64,000 nt of DNA, taken from NCBI GenBank assembly GCA_016745215.1, contig CP050890.1, positions 6,758,001-6,822,000 on the forward strand, given 5' to 3'. Shown piece after piece: positions 35,501 to 44,146 of this stretch. Both the position numbers and the translations under genes were made by a program. The first letter of the stretch is position 1; each line of letters starts with the position of its first letter. Source of the DNA: Thiohalocapsa sp. PB-PSB1 (GTDB taxonomy: Bacteria; Pseudomonadota; Gammaproteobacteria; Chromatiales; Chromatiaceae). The notes below the pieces were generated by a model. The model saw nothing but the letters and a program-made list of their open reading frames with translations, searched no databases and was not told the origin of the DNA.

Positions 35501-36078
35501 ACAAGGGCTACAGCCAGGGCCAGCTCGGCGACTCGGCGGCGGAGATCGAGACCTACGATGCGCTGCTGGCGCGCTTCGGCGACAGCGCGCTGCCGGAACT
35601 GCAGGATGCAGTTGGCATGGTAACCCGTAACATCGCAGAAAGGCTGTGCATGCTCGGCGATGCGGCAGCAGCATTACAGCGAGCGCAGGCGTTGCGCACC
35701 TTGGCCAGCCGACAGACTGCGACGGAGCCGCTGCTTCATGCCGATTGGGTCGAGGCGATGGCCAGGGCGTTGCTTGGAGAAACAACCCGGGTCGAGGCCT
35801 TGTTTCGAGGGATTCTGTCCAGATTCGATGGCGATGACCAGCAGATGGTGCACGACTTCCAGAAGACTGTTCCCACCCTGGTTGCGTTGGGCGCCGATCC
35901 GGGTTCCCTCGCCGGGGTGCTGGAGGAATATCCGCACGCCCTCGAAGCCCTGCGACCCCTGGCGGTCGCCCTGCGGCTGGAGGCCGGCGACAAGGTCCGC
36001 GCGCCTTCCGAAATGTTGGAGGTGGCTGAGGATATCCGTGCGGAGATCGATGAACAGCGCGGGCAGCGAGCCCGCTGA
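32509..36078 (+). CDS. AAA ATPase with winged helix and twelve 43-residue TPR-like repeats
   Basis: 1189 residues. N-terminal AAA domain: VVRQNELDRILEVLAG, Walker A G66PRGRGKT73, Walker B KLVIMIEN with E174, sensor LLATATSHF. A winged helix follows near residues 300-370 (SSERRVYLALIDLWQESSSAEIAARARMDIRKVSTYLGRLVERG), then a helical region. From residue 534 come twelve tandem copies of a 43-residue unit (129 bp, 34108-35655) with core AAIETYDALLARFGDS and AMVNKGYSQGQLGDS, resembling TPR with kinesin-light-chain-like length, then a diverged helical end. A TTG at 32500 is also possible. Sensor ATPase with a repeat ligand-binding arm is the likely design; the target is unknown. Confidence 0.8.
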   Translation: MRQTTADSNAPAKSKPRLRKFHIGTGQSDQEVIDQFVVRQNELDRILEVLAGNIDSDSCQHLLLVGPRGRGKTMLLVRVIAELHIDAHLAEGLLPVRLMEESQEIFTLADFWLECLYFLAKACEPIDQAIAEDLRASHAALTAQWADPALESRARASVLDAADRLDRKLVIMIENLQALSREADSTFGWDLRQVLQTEPQVMLLATATSHFAALEDAEQPFFELFRTLHLPPLDTEECRQLWQAISHERVDTRQIRPLRILTGGSPRLMVVLAGFSRDRSLRQLMDHLVELIDDHTEYFRSHIEDLASSERRVYLALIDLWQESSSAEIAARARMDIRKVSTYLGRLVERGAVLVEGTGRNRSYYAAERLYSIYYKLRRDRDEAAVVRNLIHFMVTYYHGTELTELSRRLVLEAKQSAGIREGLARAAQEDAELRNLLQAQGMQVPQMADRRLAARNISASELSGESLLSEGAVGAEAADTLDQMRRLYESGDFEAMIRLADAFVAADLDHPAVDPAVEARLVSLKAQAQLESGDSAAAIETYDALLARFGDSALPKVQVQLARAMVNKGYSQGQLGDSAAEIETYDALLARFGDSALPEVQVQLAWAMVNKGDSQGQLGDSAAEIETYDALLARFGDSALPEVQVQLARAMFNKGITQGQLGDSAAAIETYDALLARFGDSALPEVQVQLAWAMVNKGVTQRQLGDSAAAIETYDALLARFGDSALPEVQESVAMAMVNKGYSQGQLGDSAAEIETYDALLARFGDSALPEVQVWLARAMVNKGYSQRQLGDSAAEIETYDALLARFGDSALPEVQVQLAWAMFNKGVMQGQLGDSAAEIETYDALLARFGDSALPEVQVQLAMAMVNKGYSQGQLGDSAAEIETYDALLARFGDSALPEVQESVAMAMVNKGYSQGQLGDSAAEIETYDALLARFGDSVVTEGQESVAMAMFNKGVTQRQLGDSAAAIETYDALLARFGDSALPEVQESVAMAMVNKGYSQGQLGDSAAEIETYDALLARFGDSALPELQDAVGMVTRNIAERLCMLGDAAAALQRAQALRTLASRQTATEPLLHADWVEAMARALLGETTRVEALFRGILSRFDGDDQQMVHDFQKTVPTLVALGADPGSLAGVLEEYPHALEALRPLAVALRLEAGDKVRAPSEMLEVAEDIRAEIDEQRGQRAR
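34108..35655 (+). repeat. Twelve tandem 129-bp coding repeats
   Basis: Exact 129-bp period with very few changes. Variation is concentrated in codons for two short windows: VQLAR / VQLAW / ESVAM, and GYSQG / GVTQR / GVMQG / GDSQG. Such near-identity indicates recent expansion or gene conversion and a risk of assembly collapse. Confidence 0.93.
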
Positions 36079-36215
36079 TCCGTGCTGACCGGTGAGGGTC
36101 GATGCCGGGGTTCTGGATGTCCGGGCTGGGCTCGATCAGCAGGCGCACCATCCCGTTCAGATGGCGGATGGAACCAAGCAGAGCCTGGTTTCTGGTTTTC
36201 CTGTGGAGGCCCATG

Positions 36216-36449
36216 CTAGGCTGTCGAGATGTCCTGAGTTTTGATGTCAAACCGATTCCGGGTCTTGGATTGCTTCATCGAACGCACTGGGGAAGCCTCA
36301 TCGGTGTCGGGGTCGCTATCGGAATCGGAATCGAATCCGCTCATCGATCAAAGCGGCCAGCTCGATACCAATCCCTAATGTTGACCTTGACATCGATCCC
36401 GACACCGACTAAGCATCCATAAACCGGGAAGCGCTTGTTTTAGTGAGAC
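36216..36449 (-). mobile_element. Family A MITE, copy 3, truncated and inverted
   Basis: Begins CTAGGCTGTCGAGATG (the right end of the element in reverse) and runs to AGTGAGACG. It lacks the other 18 or so terminal bases and any target duplication. Confidence 0.8.
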
Positions 36450-36494
36450 GCGCTCCCCGGCGCGCGATCTCTTAGGTCATGCTGTCCTGATCCG

Positions 36495-36796
36495 CGCAGG
36501 CCCGGCTGTTCGAATCCCTGCCCCTGGTCTGTCCCAACTGCGCTGTGGACATGCGCATCACCCAGGCCGCGCCCGTCGAGCAGAGTCTCTTGGCTCTTGG
36601 CGAGCCGCCGCGTCCGCCGCCGATCGGCTCCGCATGCCGGCCGCCCGCCTGGGACGATGCTCCCGAGCCGGACTGGGATGCCCTCCAACAGCCTGAACGG
36701 GACTTCCCATTCGATCGGCGCGTTGCCTGGCAGCCGCCGTCCCTCCCGCAGGCAACGGTGCGGCCTACCTCGTCTCCCGGCGGCGCGCTGCGCTGA
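36495..36796 (+). pseudogene. IS91-type transposase C-terminal relic
   Basis: The frame reads AQARLFESLPLVCPNCAVDMRIT...APVEQSLLALGEPPRPPPIGSA...PPAWDDAPEPDWDALQQPERDFPFDRRVAW. This resembles the C-terminal tail common in IS91/IS801-like transposases (CPxCGxxMRIIAF...PPRPPPIxPARGPPxWDD...DQRVxW), with about a dozen residues missing after MRI. Only the tail remains. The match is from memory. Confidence 0.5.
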
Positions 36797-36945
36797 AGAT
36801 GCGAGCCCCAGCACCTTGGCACGCGCGCGCCCGCGCCTAGCGCCCGTCAGCCCCGTCGTTCGGTGTTGACCACCCATCCCGGCCTAAGCTATCCTCCCGT
36901 CCCAAGCCCATTTGAGACGCTCAGGGTCGCTTGGATTTCCTATCC

Positions 36946-37510
36946 CTAAACCTCTTGGCCAAAGCGCAGGTAGGTCTCGTGGCTGACATAGACCAGCTCA
37001 ATGCATCGGTCGATGGCGTCATCGGGGCTCGGGTCGCTGAAGATCGCGCAGGCGCGCCGGTTCATATCGGTGATATAGCGGTTCTTCGACACCCTGAAGA
37101 TGCCCACCAGGCTGTTCTCGAACAGCCGCCGGTAGCGCATTTCGCTCTCCGCGCTGGCCTGCTCCAGCGCGACCATCTCGAAGCGGTTTTCGAACACCGC
37201 CAGGCCCGAGCTCAGCCGCGAGAGCCGGTTTTCGACCCAGAGCTCGAGCGCACCGTCATTGTAGAGATTCGTCTTCAGCCGCAGGAACTGGCCGGTGCGG
37301 CGCAGGGCGTCGAGCGAACCGAAGCTGTCCGCCCCCGGAAACGGCTCGGACAGGCGCCGGCCGCGCATCGCCTTGATGTCGCAGTGGGTCATGCCCGCCC
37401 CGGCCGGGTTCAGATGGCGAAGCCCGAAGTCGTTGTCGTCATCGACCGATTCGCAGATGGCCACGCCTTGGGCAAGCTGGTCGGCGATGGGCTGTCGGGT
37501 ACCAAGGAAA
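36946..37510 (-). pseudogene. PAS-domain sensor fragment
   Basis: Read leftwards: PIADQLAQGVAICESVDDDNDFGLRHLNPAGAGMTHCD...GRRLSEPFPG, then a linker and the start of a second PAS (EMRYRRLFENSLVGIFRVSKNRYITDMNRRACAIF, PSPDDAIDRCIELVYVSHETYLRFGQEV) before a stop. This is the repeated PAS module of large sensor kinases cut out of context. No good start codon precedes it; ATG at 37392 would give 148 residues. The frame stays open far upstream only because it is antisense to the TRAP gene. Confidence 0.6.
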
Positions 37511-37752
37511 GGCTCCGGGTCACTGTCTCGATGGCAAGTGTAGGCGATGTGTGCCGGTGGATGCGTTGACCGCGACGGATTGCCGCCGGCCGGCTTGGTA
37601 ATCGCCGCGCAATGAGTTAAGGTCCGGCTCGCGAGCCGCTGCCGCGATGGGCGCCCTCGGGCGTCCATCCGGACATCGGCTCGGCGGGCCGGTCGCCTTT
37701 GCCGCCGGTACCGCGCGCAATCCAAATAACCACTGTATGGGAGTCGAGAACT

Positions 37753-38727
37753 ATGCAAACGAAACACCGCAAGCTGCTGCTCGCCCTCGGGACCGCCCTG
37801 GCCTGCGCCCTGGCCGCGCCGACCATCGCATCGGCCAAGGAGCGCCTGGTGTTCGGCGGTGGCCCTGCCGGCGGGACCTTCCAGGTCGTCGCCAACGCCA
37901 TTCAGACCTACGATCCGATCAAGGACTCCGAGGCCTACAGCGTCAAGGCCCAGTCTTCCGCCGGCTCGCTGGAGAATTTGCGCCGGGTCAACACCGGCCG
38001 CTCGGACTTCGGCGTGGTCTACTCCGGGCACGTCTTCCTCGGCCGCGAGGGCCGGCTGAAGAACGATAAGCACAAGTACGAGAACGTGCTCGCCGTGGCC
38101 TACCTCTATGGCGCCCCGGCCCAGCTCGTCGTGCGCAAGGACGCCGGCATCGACAGCGCCCTGGACTTGGAGGGCAAGAAGGTCGGCGTCGGCAACGCCG
38201 GCTCCGGTGCCTTTGCCAACTGCGAGCTGTTCTTCACCCATCTTGGCATCTGGGACAAGATCGAGCGCAACGCCATGGGCTACAACGACGCCGCCGCGGC
38301 CTTCGGCAATAACCAGCTCGATGCCTTCTGGCTGTTCACCGCTTTCCCGAGCGGCGCTGTCATCATGGCCGCCCAGACCAACGACATCGCCCTGATCGAC
38401 CTGCGCCAGGACGCCATCGACAGCGCGTTTTTCGAGAAGTACCCGTACTTCTCCCAGCTGATCGTGCCGGCGGGCACCTACAAGGGCGTCGATGAGGACG
38501 TTCCGTCGTTCCAGGACTCGGCCCTCTGGGTCGCCAACGCCGACGTCCCGGAGGACGTGGTCTACGACATGCTCTCGAAGATCTACACCGAGGAGGGTCT
38601 GGAGTATATGGCCGGCCAGAAGAGCACCTTCAAAGAGATGGGCCTGGAGACCGGCACCAACGGCATCGTTACGCCGATGCATCCGGGAGCGGAGCGGTTT
38701 TGGCGGGAAAAGGGGTTGATCGACTGA
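37753..38727 (+). CDS. TAXI-family TRAP transporter solute-binding protein
   Basis: 324 residues. Signal peptide MQTKHRKLLLALGTALACALAAPTIASA. TAXI pattern: RLVFGGGPAGGTFQVVANAIQTY, AQSSAGSLENLRRVNTGRSDFGVVYSGHVF, LYGAPAQLVVRKDAGIDSALDLEGKKVGVGNAGSGAFANCELFF. It is the periplasmic receptor for a carboxylate-like solute, possibly glutamate or a 2-oxoacid; the ligand is not determined. GGGAG precedes ATG at 37753. The fused permease follows. Confidence 0.92.
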   Translation: MQTKHRKLLLALGTALACALAAPTIASAKERLVFGGGPAGGTFQVVANAIQTYDPIKDSEAYSVKAQSSAGSLENLRRVNTGRSDFGVVYSGHVFLGREGRLKNDKHKYENVLAVAYLYGAPAQLVVRKDAGIDSALDLEGKKVGVGNAGSGAFANCELFFTHLGIWDKIERNAMGYNDAAAAFGNNQLDAFWLFTAFPSGAVIMAAQTNDIALIDLRQDAIDSAFFEKYPYFSQLIVPAGTYKGVDEDVPSFQDSALWVANADVPEDVVYDMLSKIYTEEGLEYMAGQKSTFKEMGLETGTNGIVTPMHPGAERFWREKGLID

Positions 38728-38741
38728 TCCACGCGTCCTTT

Positions 38742-38784
38742 GCCGGCTGAGTCGCGCTGAGCGAACCTGCGCGACCCGGCCGGC
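38742..38784 (+). terminator. Hairpin between TRAP receptor and permease (attenuator)
   Basis: Two nested stems: GCCGGC (38742-38747) with GCCGGC (38779-38784), and GTCGCGC (38751-38757) with GCGCGAC (38769-38775). There is no T-run. It could protect the 3' end of the receptor message and keep the receptor in excess over the permease. Confidence 0.5.
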
Positions 38785-38825
38785 TCTGAGCATCTTGTTT
38801 CCAAGAACCTGCCGGTACCAGTCCT

Positions 38826-40814
38826 ATGTTTGAGAAGCTGACCAAGATCGAGCAACGCATCTTTGATCTGCTGGCGCTAGTGCTGGTGCTGTTCTACGGC
38901 TACTCCGCGGTGCTGGAGCCGGCCGCGACCCAGTACCACCGCGGCGTCTATGTACTGATCACCTATCTGCTGGTGCTGCTGCTGTACCGCACGCCGACGC
39001 TGGCTGGCCGGATTTTGGACTACCTGCTGATGACCGCATCGGCGGTCTGTGTCGGCTACTGGATCGCCAACTTCGAGGTCATCGCCTATCGTGCCGGGGC
39101 GGAGACGCCGCTGGATCAGGGCATCGCCGTGGTCGGCGTGCTGATCGGCATCGAGCTGGCGCGCCGGGTGGTCGGCAACGTGTTTGTCATCATCGGCGCC
39201 CTGATGCTGCTGTACGGCGTCTTCGGCGATGTCATGCCAGACCTGATCTCCCACGCCGGCGACAGCTTCCCGAGCCTGTGCACCAGTATCTTCTACAAAA
39301 GCGACGGCATCTTCGGGATCATGGCCAACGTCCTGGCCACCTACATCATCCTGTTTGTCATCTTCGGTGCCTTCCTGGAGGCGAGCGGAGCACAGCGCTT
39401 TTTCATCGACTTCCCGCTGGCCGCCGTCGGCCACCGCATCGGCGGACCGGCCAAGGTCTCGGTCATCGCCAGCGGCCTGTTCGGCTCCATCTCCGGCAGC
39501 GCCATCGCCAACACCGTCTCCACCGGCTCGTTCACCATCCCGATGATGAAGCGCGCGGGCTTCAAGCCCCATGTGGCCGGCGGCATCGAGCCCGCGGCCT
39601 CCATCGGCGGGATGTTCATGCCGCCGATCATGGGCGCCGGCGGCTTCATCATGGCCGAGCTGACGGGGCTTCCGTACTCCCAAATCATGCTGGTGGCCCT
39701 GTTCCCGGCGCTCATGTACTTCTTCAGCGTGTTCATGATGGTCCACTACGAGGCCAAGCGCTTCGACATCCGAGGCGAGCGCTCCGAGCGCAGCGCGCTG
39801 TCGATCTTCAAGGAAGAATGGCTGTTCATCACGCCGCTGGTGGTCATCACCGCGTTCATGCTCTGGGGCTACTCGCCGGGCTTTGCGGCCATCCTGGGGC
39901 TCGCCACCTGCATCCTGGTCAGCCACAAGCTGCTGGAGACCAGCATCGACCTGACGCTCGCCATCGCCATGCTGTTCGTGCTCGGGCTCGGCTGGCTGGT
40001 CAGCGGGCTGGACTGGGGGCTGGACGGGATCGGCGAAGCGCTCGAGGGCCTGCTGGTCGGCGCGCCGGCCGCCTGGCTGGCCGGGCTGTTCGCCACCGGG
40101 GAGCAGGCGCTGACCGACCTGACTCGGAGCATCGCCGAGAACCTGCCGCTGATCTACGGGCTCGCCATCGGCATCGGCGTGCTGCTCTGGCGCCGCCGCC
40201 GCGGGGCGGATATCGGCGCCGAGCTTGGGCGCTTCGTCGTCGCCTCCCGCCAGGGCACCATCGCCAGCCTGAAGATCGGCGCCACCGTCGGCGTCATCGG
40301 CATCATCATCGGCGTGCTCACCTACAGCGGCCTGGTACTGACCTTCGCCGACATCGTCATCGAGCTGGCGGACGGCAAGCTCTGGCTGACCATCCTGCTG
40401 ATCGCCCTGGCCTCGCTGGTGCTGGGCATGGGCGTGCCGGTGACCGCGGCCTATTTGATCACCGCCGTGGTCGCCGTGCCGGCGTTGACCGAGCTCGGCG
40501 TGCATCCCATTGCCGCCCATATGATCGTCTATTGGCTGTCCCAGGACTCCAACATCACCCCGCCGGTCTGCATCGCCGCGTTCGCCGGCGCCACCATCGC
40601 CAAGGCGAACATGTGGCTGACCGCGTTCACCGCCTTCAAGTTTGCCAAATTCCTGTATCTAGGGCCGTTCCTATTCGGCTATGTGCCTGGCTTCTCGCTC
40701 AACGGTAGCGCGTCGGACATCGCCATCGCCTTCGTGCTGATCTTCTTTGGGACCTGGGCCTATTCCTATCTGTTGAGCGGATATTGGCTGAAGTACTTCC
40801 GGCGTGGGGTCTAA
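38826..40814 (+). CDS. TRAP transporter fused permease (small and large subunits, TAXI type)
   Basis: 662 residues with about 17 hydrophobic segments. The first 130 residues correspond to the small (DctQ-like) subunit. The rest is DctM-like: FGAFLEASGAQRFFIDFPLAAVGHRIGGPAKVSVIASGLFGSISGSAIANTVSTGSFTIPMMKRAGF, EPAASIGGMFMPPIMGAGGFIMAE, and later SLVLGMGVPVTAAYLI, YWLSQDSNITPPVCIAAFAGA. It is an inner-membrane, Na+-coupled importer working with the receptor at 37753. Confidence 0.93.
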   Translation: MFEKLTKIEQRIFDLLALVLVLFYGYSAVLEPAATQYHRGVYVLITYLLVLLLYRTPTLAGRILDYLLMTASAVCVGYWIANFEVIAYRAGAETPLDQGIAVVGVLIGIELARRVVGNVFVIIGALMLLYGVFGDVMPDLISHAGDSFPSLCTSIFYKSDGIFGIMANVLATYIILFVIFGAFLEASGAQRFFIDFPLAAVGHRIGGPAKVSVIASGLFGSISGSAIANTVSTGSFTIPMMKRAGFKPHVAGGIEPAASIGGMFMPPIMGAGGFIMAELTGLPYSQIMLVALFPALMYFFSVFMMVHYEAKRFDIRGERSERSALSIFKEEWLFITPLVVITAFMLWGYSPGFAAILGLATCILVSHKLLETSIDLTLAIAMLFVLGLGWLVSGLDWGLDGIGEALEGLLVGAPAAWLAGLFATGEQALTDLTRSIAENLPLIYGLAIGIGVLLWRRRRGADIGAELGRFVVASRQGTIASLKIGATVGVIGIIIGVLTYSGLVLTFADIVIELADGKLWLTILLIALASLVLGMGVPVTAAYLITAVVAVPALTELGVHPIAAHMIVYWLSQDSNITPPVCIAAFAGATIAKANMWLTAFTAFKFAKFLYLGPFLFGYVPGFSLNGSASDIAIAFVLIFFGTWAYSYLLSGYWLKYFRRGV

Positions 40815-40942
40815 GACAACGCTTCCGATATCCTGAAGGCGTCATGGGGGCGAACCCATCGTAATCCTAACCTTATGCTTTGGCCGGGATTGGGGTGGAT
40901 AAGTTGCAAGCGAACCCTTACGAGCCGCGGGAGCCAGCCAGC

Positions 40943-42171
40943 GTAGGAGCCCGCTTGCGGGCGACCCAGCAGGTGATGCCAGCGGACCGCACGCAAGCGC
41001 CGCGCCTTCCCCGAAATGCGTTTGATTCACCGCAGAGACGCAGAGAACGCAGAGAAGATGGCTGCATTCGCGTTGGCCCCTCTGCGCACTCTGCGGTAAA
41101 TTCCAACGCGTCGCCCGCAAGCGGGCTCCTACAAGCCGACGGGTGCTGACGACGTAGGAGCCCGCTTGCGGGCGACCCAGCAGGTGATGCCAGCGGACCG
41201 CACGCAAGCGCCGCGCCTTCCCCGAAATGCGTTTGATTCACCGCAGAGACGCAGAGAACGCAGAGAAGATGGCTGCATTCGCGTTGGCCCCTCTGCGCAC
41301 TCTGCGGTAAATTCCAACGCGTCGCCCGCAAGCGGGCTCCTACAAGCCGACGGGTGCTGACGACGTAGGAGCCCGCTTGCGGGCGACCCAGCAGGTGATG
41401 CCAGCGGACCGCACGCAAGCGCCGCGCCTTCCCCGAAATGCGTTTGATTCACCGCAGAGACGCAGAGAACGCAGAGAAGATGGCTGCATTCGCGTTGGCC
41501 CCTCTGCGCACTCTGCGCACTCTGCGGTAAATTCCAACGCGTCGCCCGCAAGCGGGCTCCTACAAGCCGACGGGTGCTGACGACGTAGGAGCCCGCTTGC
41601 GGGCGACCCAGCAGGTGATGCCAGCGGACCGCACGCAAGCGCCGCGCCTTCCCCGAAATGCGTTTGATTCACCGCAGAGACGCAGAGAACGCAGAGAAGA
41701 TGGCTGCATTCGCGTTGGCCCCTCTGCGCACTCTGCGGTAAATTCCAACGCGTCGCCCGCAAGCGGGCTCCTACGAGCCGACGGGTGCTGACGACGTAGG
41801 AGCCCGCTTGCGGGCGACCCAGCAGGTGATGCCAGCGGACCGCACGCAAGCGCCGCGCCTTCCCCGAAATGCGTTTGATTCATCGCAGAGACGCAGAGAA
41901 CGCAGAGAAGATGGCTGCATTCGCGTTGGCCCCTCTGCGCACTCTGCGGTAAATTCCAACGCGTCGCCCGCAAGCGGGCTCCTACGAGCCAACGGGTGCG
42001 GACGACGTAGGAGCCCGCTTGCGGGCGACCCAGCAGGTGATGCCAGCGGACCGCACGCAAGCGCCGCGCCTTCCCCGAGAGACCTTTAATTCACCGCAGA
42101 GACGCAGAGGACGCAGAGAAGAGGATGCATTCGCGTTGGCCCCTCTGCGCACTCTGCGTCTCTGCGGTGAA
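40943..42171 (+). repeat. Tandem array of REP plus family C hairpins, period 211 bp
   Basis: REP heads (GTAGGAGCCCGCTTGCGGGC) at 40943, 41154, 41365, 41585, 41796 and 42007. The step is 211 bp except once 220 bp (unit 3 has a doubled CACTCTGCG). Each unit carries an inner arm CACCGCAGAGACGCAGAG, an opposite CTCTGCGCACTCTGCGG arm and an inverted REP core. In the last unit the arms TTCACCGCAGAGACGCAGAG (42090-42109) and CTCTGCGTCTCTGCGGTGAA (42152-42171) are a perfect 20-bp inverted repeat. No coding capacity. Confidence 0.92.
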
Positions 42172-42180
42172 TACTTATAG

Positions 42181-43347
42181 ATGCTGCTACCGCCGCGCGT
42201 CGAGGGCCTCGTCGATCAGGATAACCCGATGCGCGCCATTGCCGCCTATGTCGACAGCTGCGATCTGGCTGCTCGGCGGTCTGTGTCCGGGCTATCATAG
42301 CATCACCAACTTCCGCCGCGACAACGCCAAGGCGCTGAAGGCGCTGAACCGCGAGTTTGTGCAGCTGTGTCGCGAGCTCGATCTGATCGGGGGTGCGCCT
42401 GTCGGCATCGACGGCAGCTTTTTCAACGCCAGCGCCAGTGCCGACAGCGTCAAGACCCGCACCAGTCTGGAGCGCGACCTGGCCAGGCTCGATCGCGCGA
42501 TTGACGCCTACTCTGCCGCGCTGGAGAACAACGACGCCTGCGACAGCGACAGCGCTGAGGTGCCGTCTATCAGCGCCGAGCAGCGCGAAACCATCAAGGC
42601 GTTGCAGGAGAGCGGCGAGACCCAGCTCTCGCTCACTGACCCCGATGCGCGGCATCTGCGCAAGAAACGGCAAGGGATTGGTTGGCGACAACGTGCAGAG
42701 CAGCGTCGACGACAAGCACAAGCTTATCCTCGACATCGAGCTGACCAACGCTGGCAACGATGTAGGCCCGCTGGTGCCAGCGATCGAGCGTTGCCAAGAG
42801 GCGCTGGGACAGGACGAGCGGCAGACCACAGCCGAGATAGCGGCCACCGCGTCGCCTGGCACTGGCACCGAATCGAGCCAAGCGGACAAAGCAGCCAATG
42901 TACCGAGCGAGCGCTGCGCCGATGGTGCGGGGTGCGCTGTGCGAACACCCGTTCGGCACCATCAAGCGATAGATGGGTTGGGATCACTTTCTGGTACGCG
43001 GCTTTGTGAAGGCCGGCGGCGAGCCGGGCTTGATCACCCACTGCTACAACCTCAAACGAGTATTGAGTATGTTTGGGATCAGGGGCTTTAGCGAATGTTG
43101 TCAGCAGCTGCGCGCCGCTGCCGCAGAGCAGCAAAAGGGAAAAAGCGCTGCTTTTTTGCCTGCCGAGTCAGCTTTTCGCAAACGCTCTGGGAAGCCGTCT
43201 GCGCCTTCGGCAATCTGGCTGCTCACCGCAGCCTCGCCGCGCGGCGTGCCCAGCGCGCCCGCCAAAGCGCGCTGTGGCGATGCCTGCGGGCGAGTTTTCG
43301 GGCGTTCGCCCGGCTTTGAATACTTGCACAATCTCAGTGCTTCGTGA
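42181..43347 (+). pseudogene. IS1182-type transposase relic
   Basis: MLLPPRVEGLVDQDNPMRAIAAYVDSCDLA, then an internal deletion joins to IWLLGGLCPGYHSITNFRRDNAKALKALNREFVQLCRELDLIGGAPVGIDGSFFNASAS. Near 42660 the frame shifts to GLVGDNVQSSVDDKHKLILDIELTNAGNDVGPLV. A further gap leads to EHPFGTIKR-stop-MGWDHFLVRGFVKAGGEPGLITHCYNLKRVLSMFG. These are the conserved blocks of IS1182-like DDE transposases. It carries at least two deletions, one frameshift and one stop, so it is dead. Confidence 0.72.
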
Positions 43348-43441
43348 TCATCTGATGGGCTTGGTAGGCCATTCATAGTCCAAGGATGCCGAACAGCAGT
43401 GGGGGTCCATCGTTGCGGCGGAGCCCGTGACCTTGGACGCG

Positions 43442-43705
43442 TCAATCGCCCTGCGCCCGGATCTCGCCAGTCACCTCGCCAATGACGGGAACGCCGTCGA
43501 CGCTGCGGGGAAGCGTTGCCAGTGCTTCTCGGTTCTCGACGTAGACCACGACAGCATCTGTGCCGCCAGGAGTCATGGTGATCCCGAAACCGACGATGCC
43601 GTCCCGGTGCTGTAGCCTTTGCTCAATCTTGTGTTGAGCCTGTTCTACGTATAACGGCGTGGCATCCGGTTGGTAGTTGACCGCAGCTTCTTCATCGTAA
43701 TCCAT
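43442..43705 (-). CDS. Small protein resembling the pro-region of the adjacent protease
   Basis: 87 residues, no signal peptide. The segment DGIVGFGITMTPGGTDAVVVYVENREALATLPRSVDGVPVIGEVTGEIRA matches in order the part of the protease upstream of its catalytic domain (GPGVVGAGVSYGGEG...SLVVYVENSANEEEV...LPFEVIETGAIDAL). It could be a free inhibitor or folding helper, or a leftover. An AAGAGAA lies upstream of ATG at 43705. The 440 bases between the two genes hold nothing I recognise. Confidence 0.62.
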   Translation of the reverse strand: MDYDEEAAVNYQPDATPLYVEQAQHKIEQRLQHRDGIVGFGITMTPGGTDAVVVYVENREALATLPRSVDGVPVIGEVTGEIRAQGD

Positions 43706-44146
43706 AGCGAGTTCTCTTGCATCGTTAGGTCGTACTGGGTTTGTGGTTCCGCTACACGGAACATGAGAGGCGGGAAAATAGTATTTGAACCGCCCGTATT
43801 ATGAGGTGGATCAGCGAGTCGCGTCCATCAAAGACATGATACAAGTCAGGCGGGTTCTTGTTCAATACCTATCCCCCGACTCTACGCCATGGGATGGCCT
43901 CGTACGCCAGAGATGCTCGAACGGCAACTGAGCGGAATACGGCGCTGAGGGCAAAGCTATCGCGGCAATCCGGCGCGACGCTGGCGGGGAGCGTGGCACT
44001 GGTCCTCGAAGCAGCGGCCGTTCGGTGATGAAGTCCAGTGGCTGGGATTGCGAATTGCGAGATGAGCAGGGGGCGCCTTACGTTGGCCGAAGTCGATGAA
44101 AGCTGCCCCCTCATTCGTCTGTGATACCGCGAATTCCGGTGTCCTA
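43706..44146. other. Intergenic between pro-region-like gene and protease
   Basis: No gene recognised. A separate promoter for the small gene probably lies here, given the distance. Confidence 0.3.

Noticed and set aside
34139..35630. Long open frames in other phases over the TPR repeats
   Set aside because: Caused by the 129-bp period (multiple of three) and GC-rich repeats. The products are Arg/Ser/Thr or Gly/Ala/Arg strings.
36946..38793. 615-codon leftward open frame
   Set aside because: Most of it is antisense to the TRAP receptor gene and has the repetitive Val/Asp/Gly-rich look of a GC-rich shadow. Only the last part (36946 to about 37510) shows PAS homology and is reported.
38877..40520. 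547-codon leftward open frame
   Set aside because: Antisense to the TRAP permease; composition is Gly/Asp/Gln/His-rich low complexity with no domain.
39278..40708. 476-codon rightward frame
   Set aside because: Overlaps the TRAP permease in another phase; Arg/His/Gly-rich shadow.
29412..42171. CRISPR array
   Set aside because: The regular repeats are 204-211 bp units made of inverted REP cores, far too long for CRISPR repeats and spacers, and no cas genes are present.
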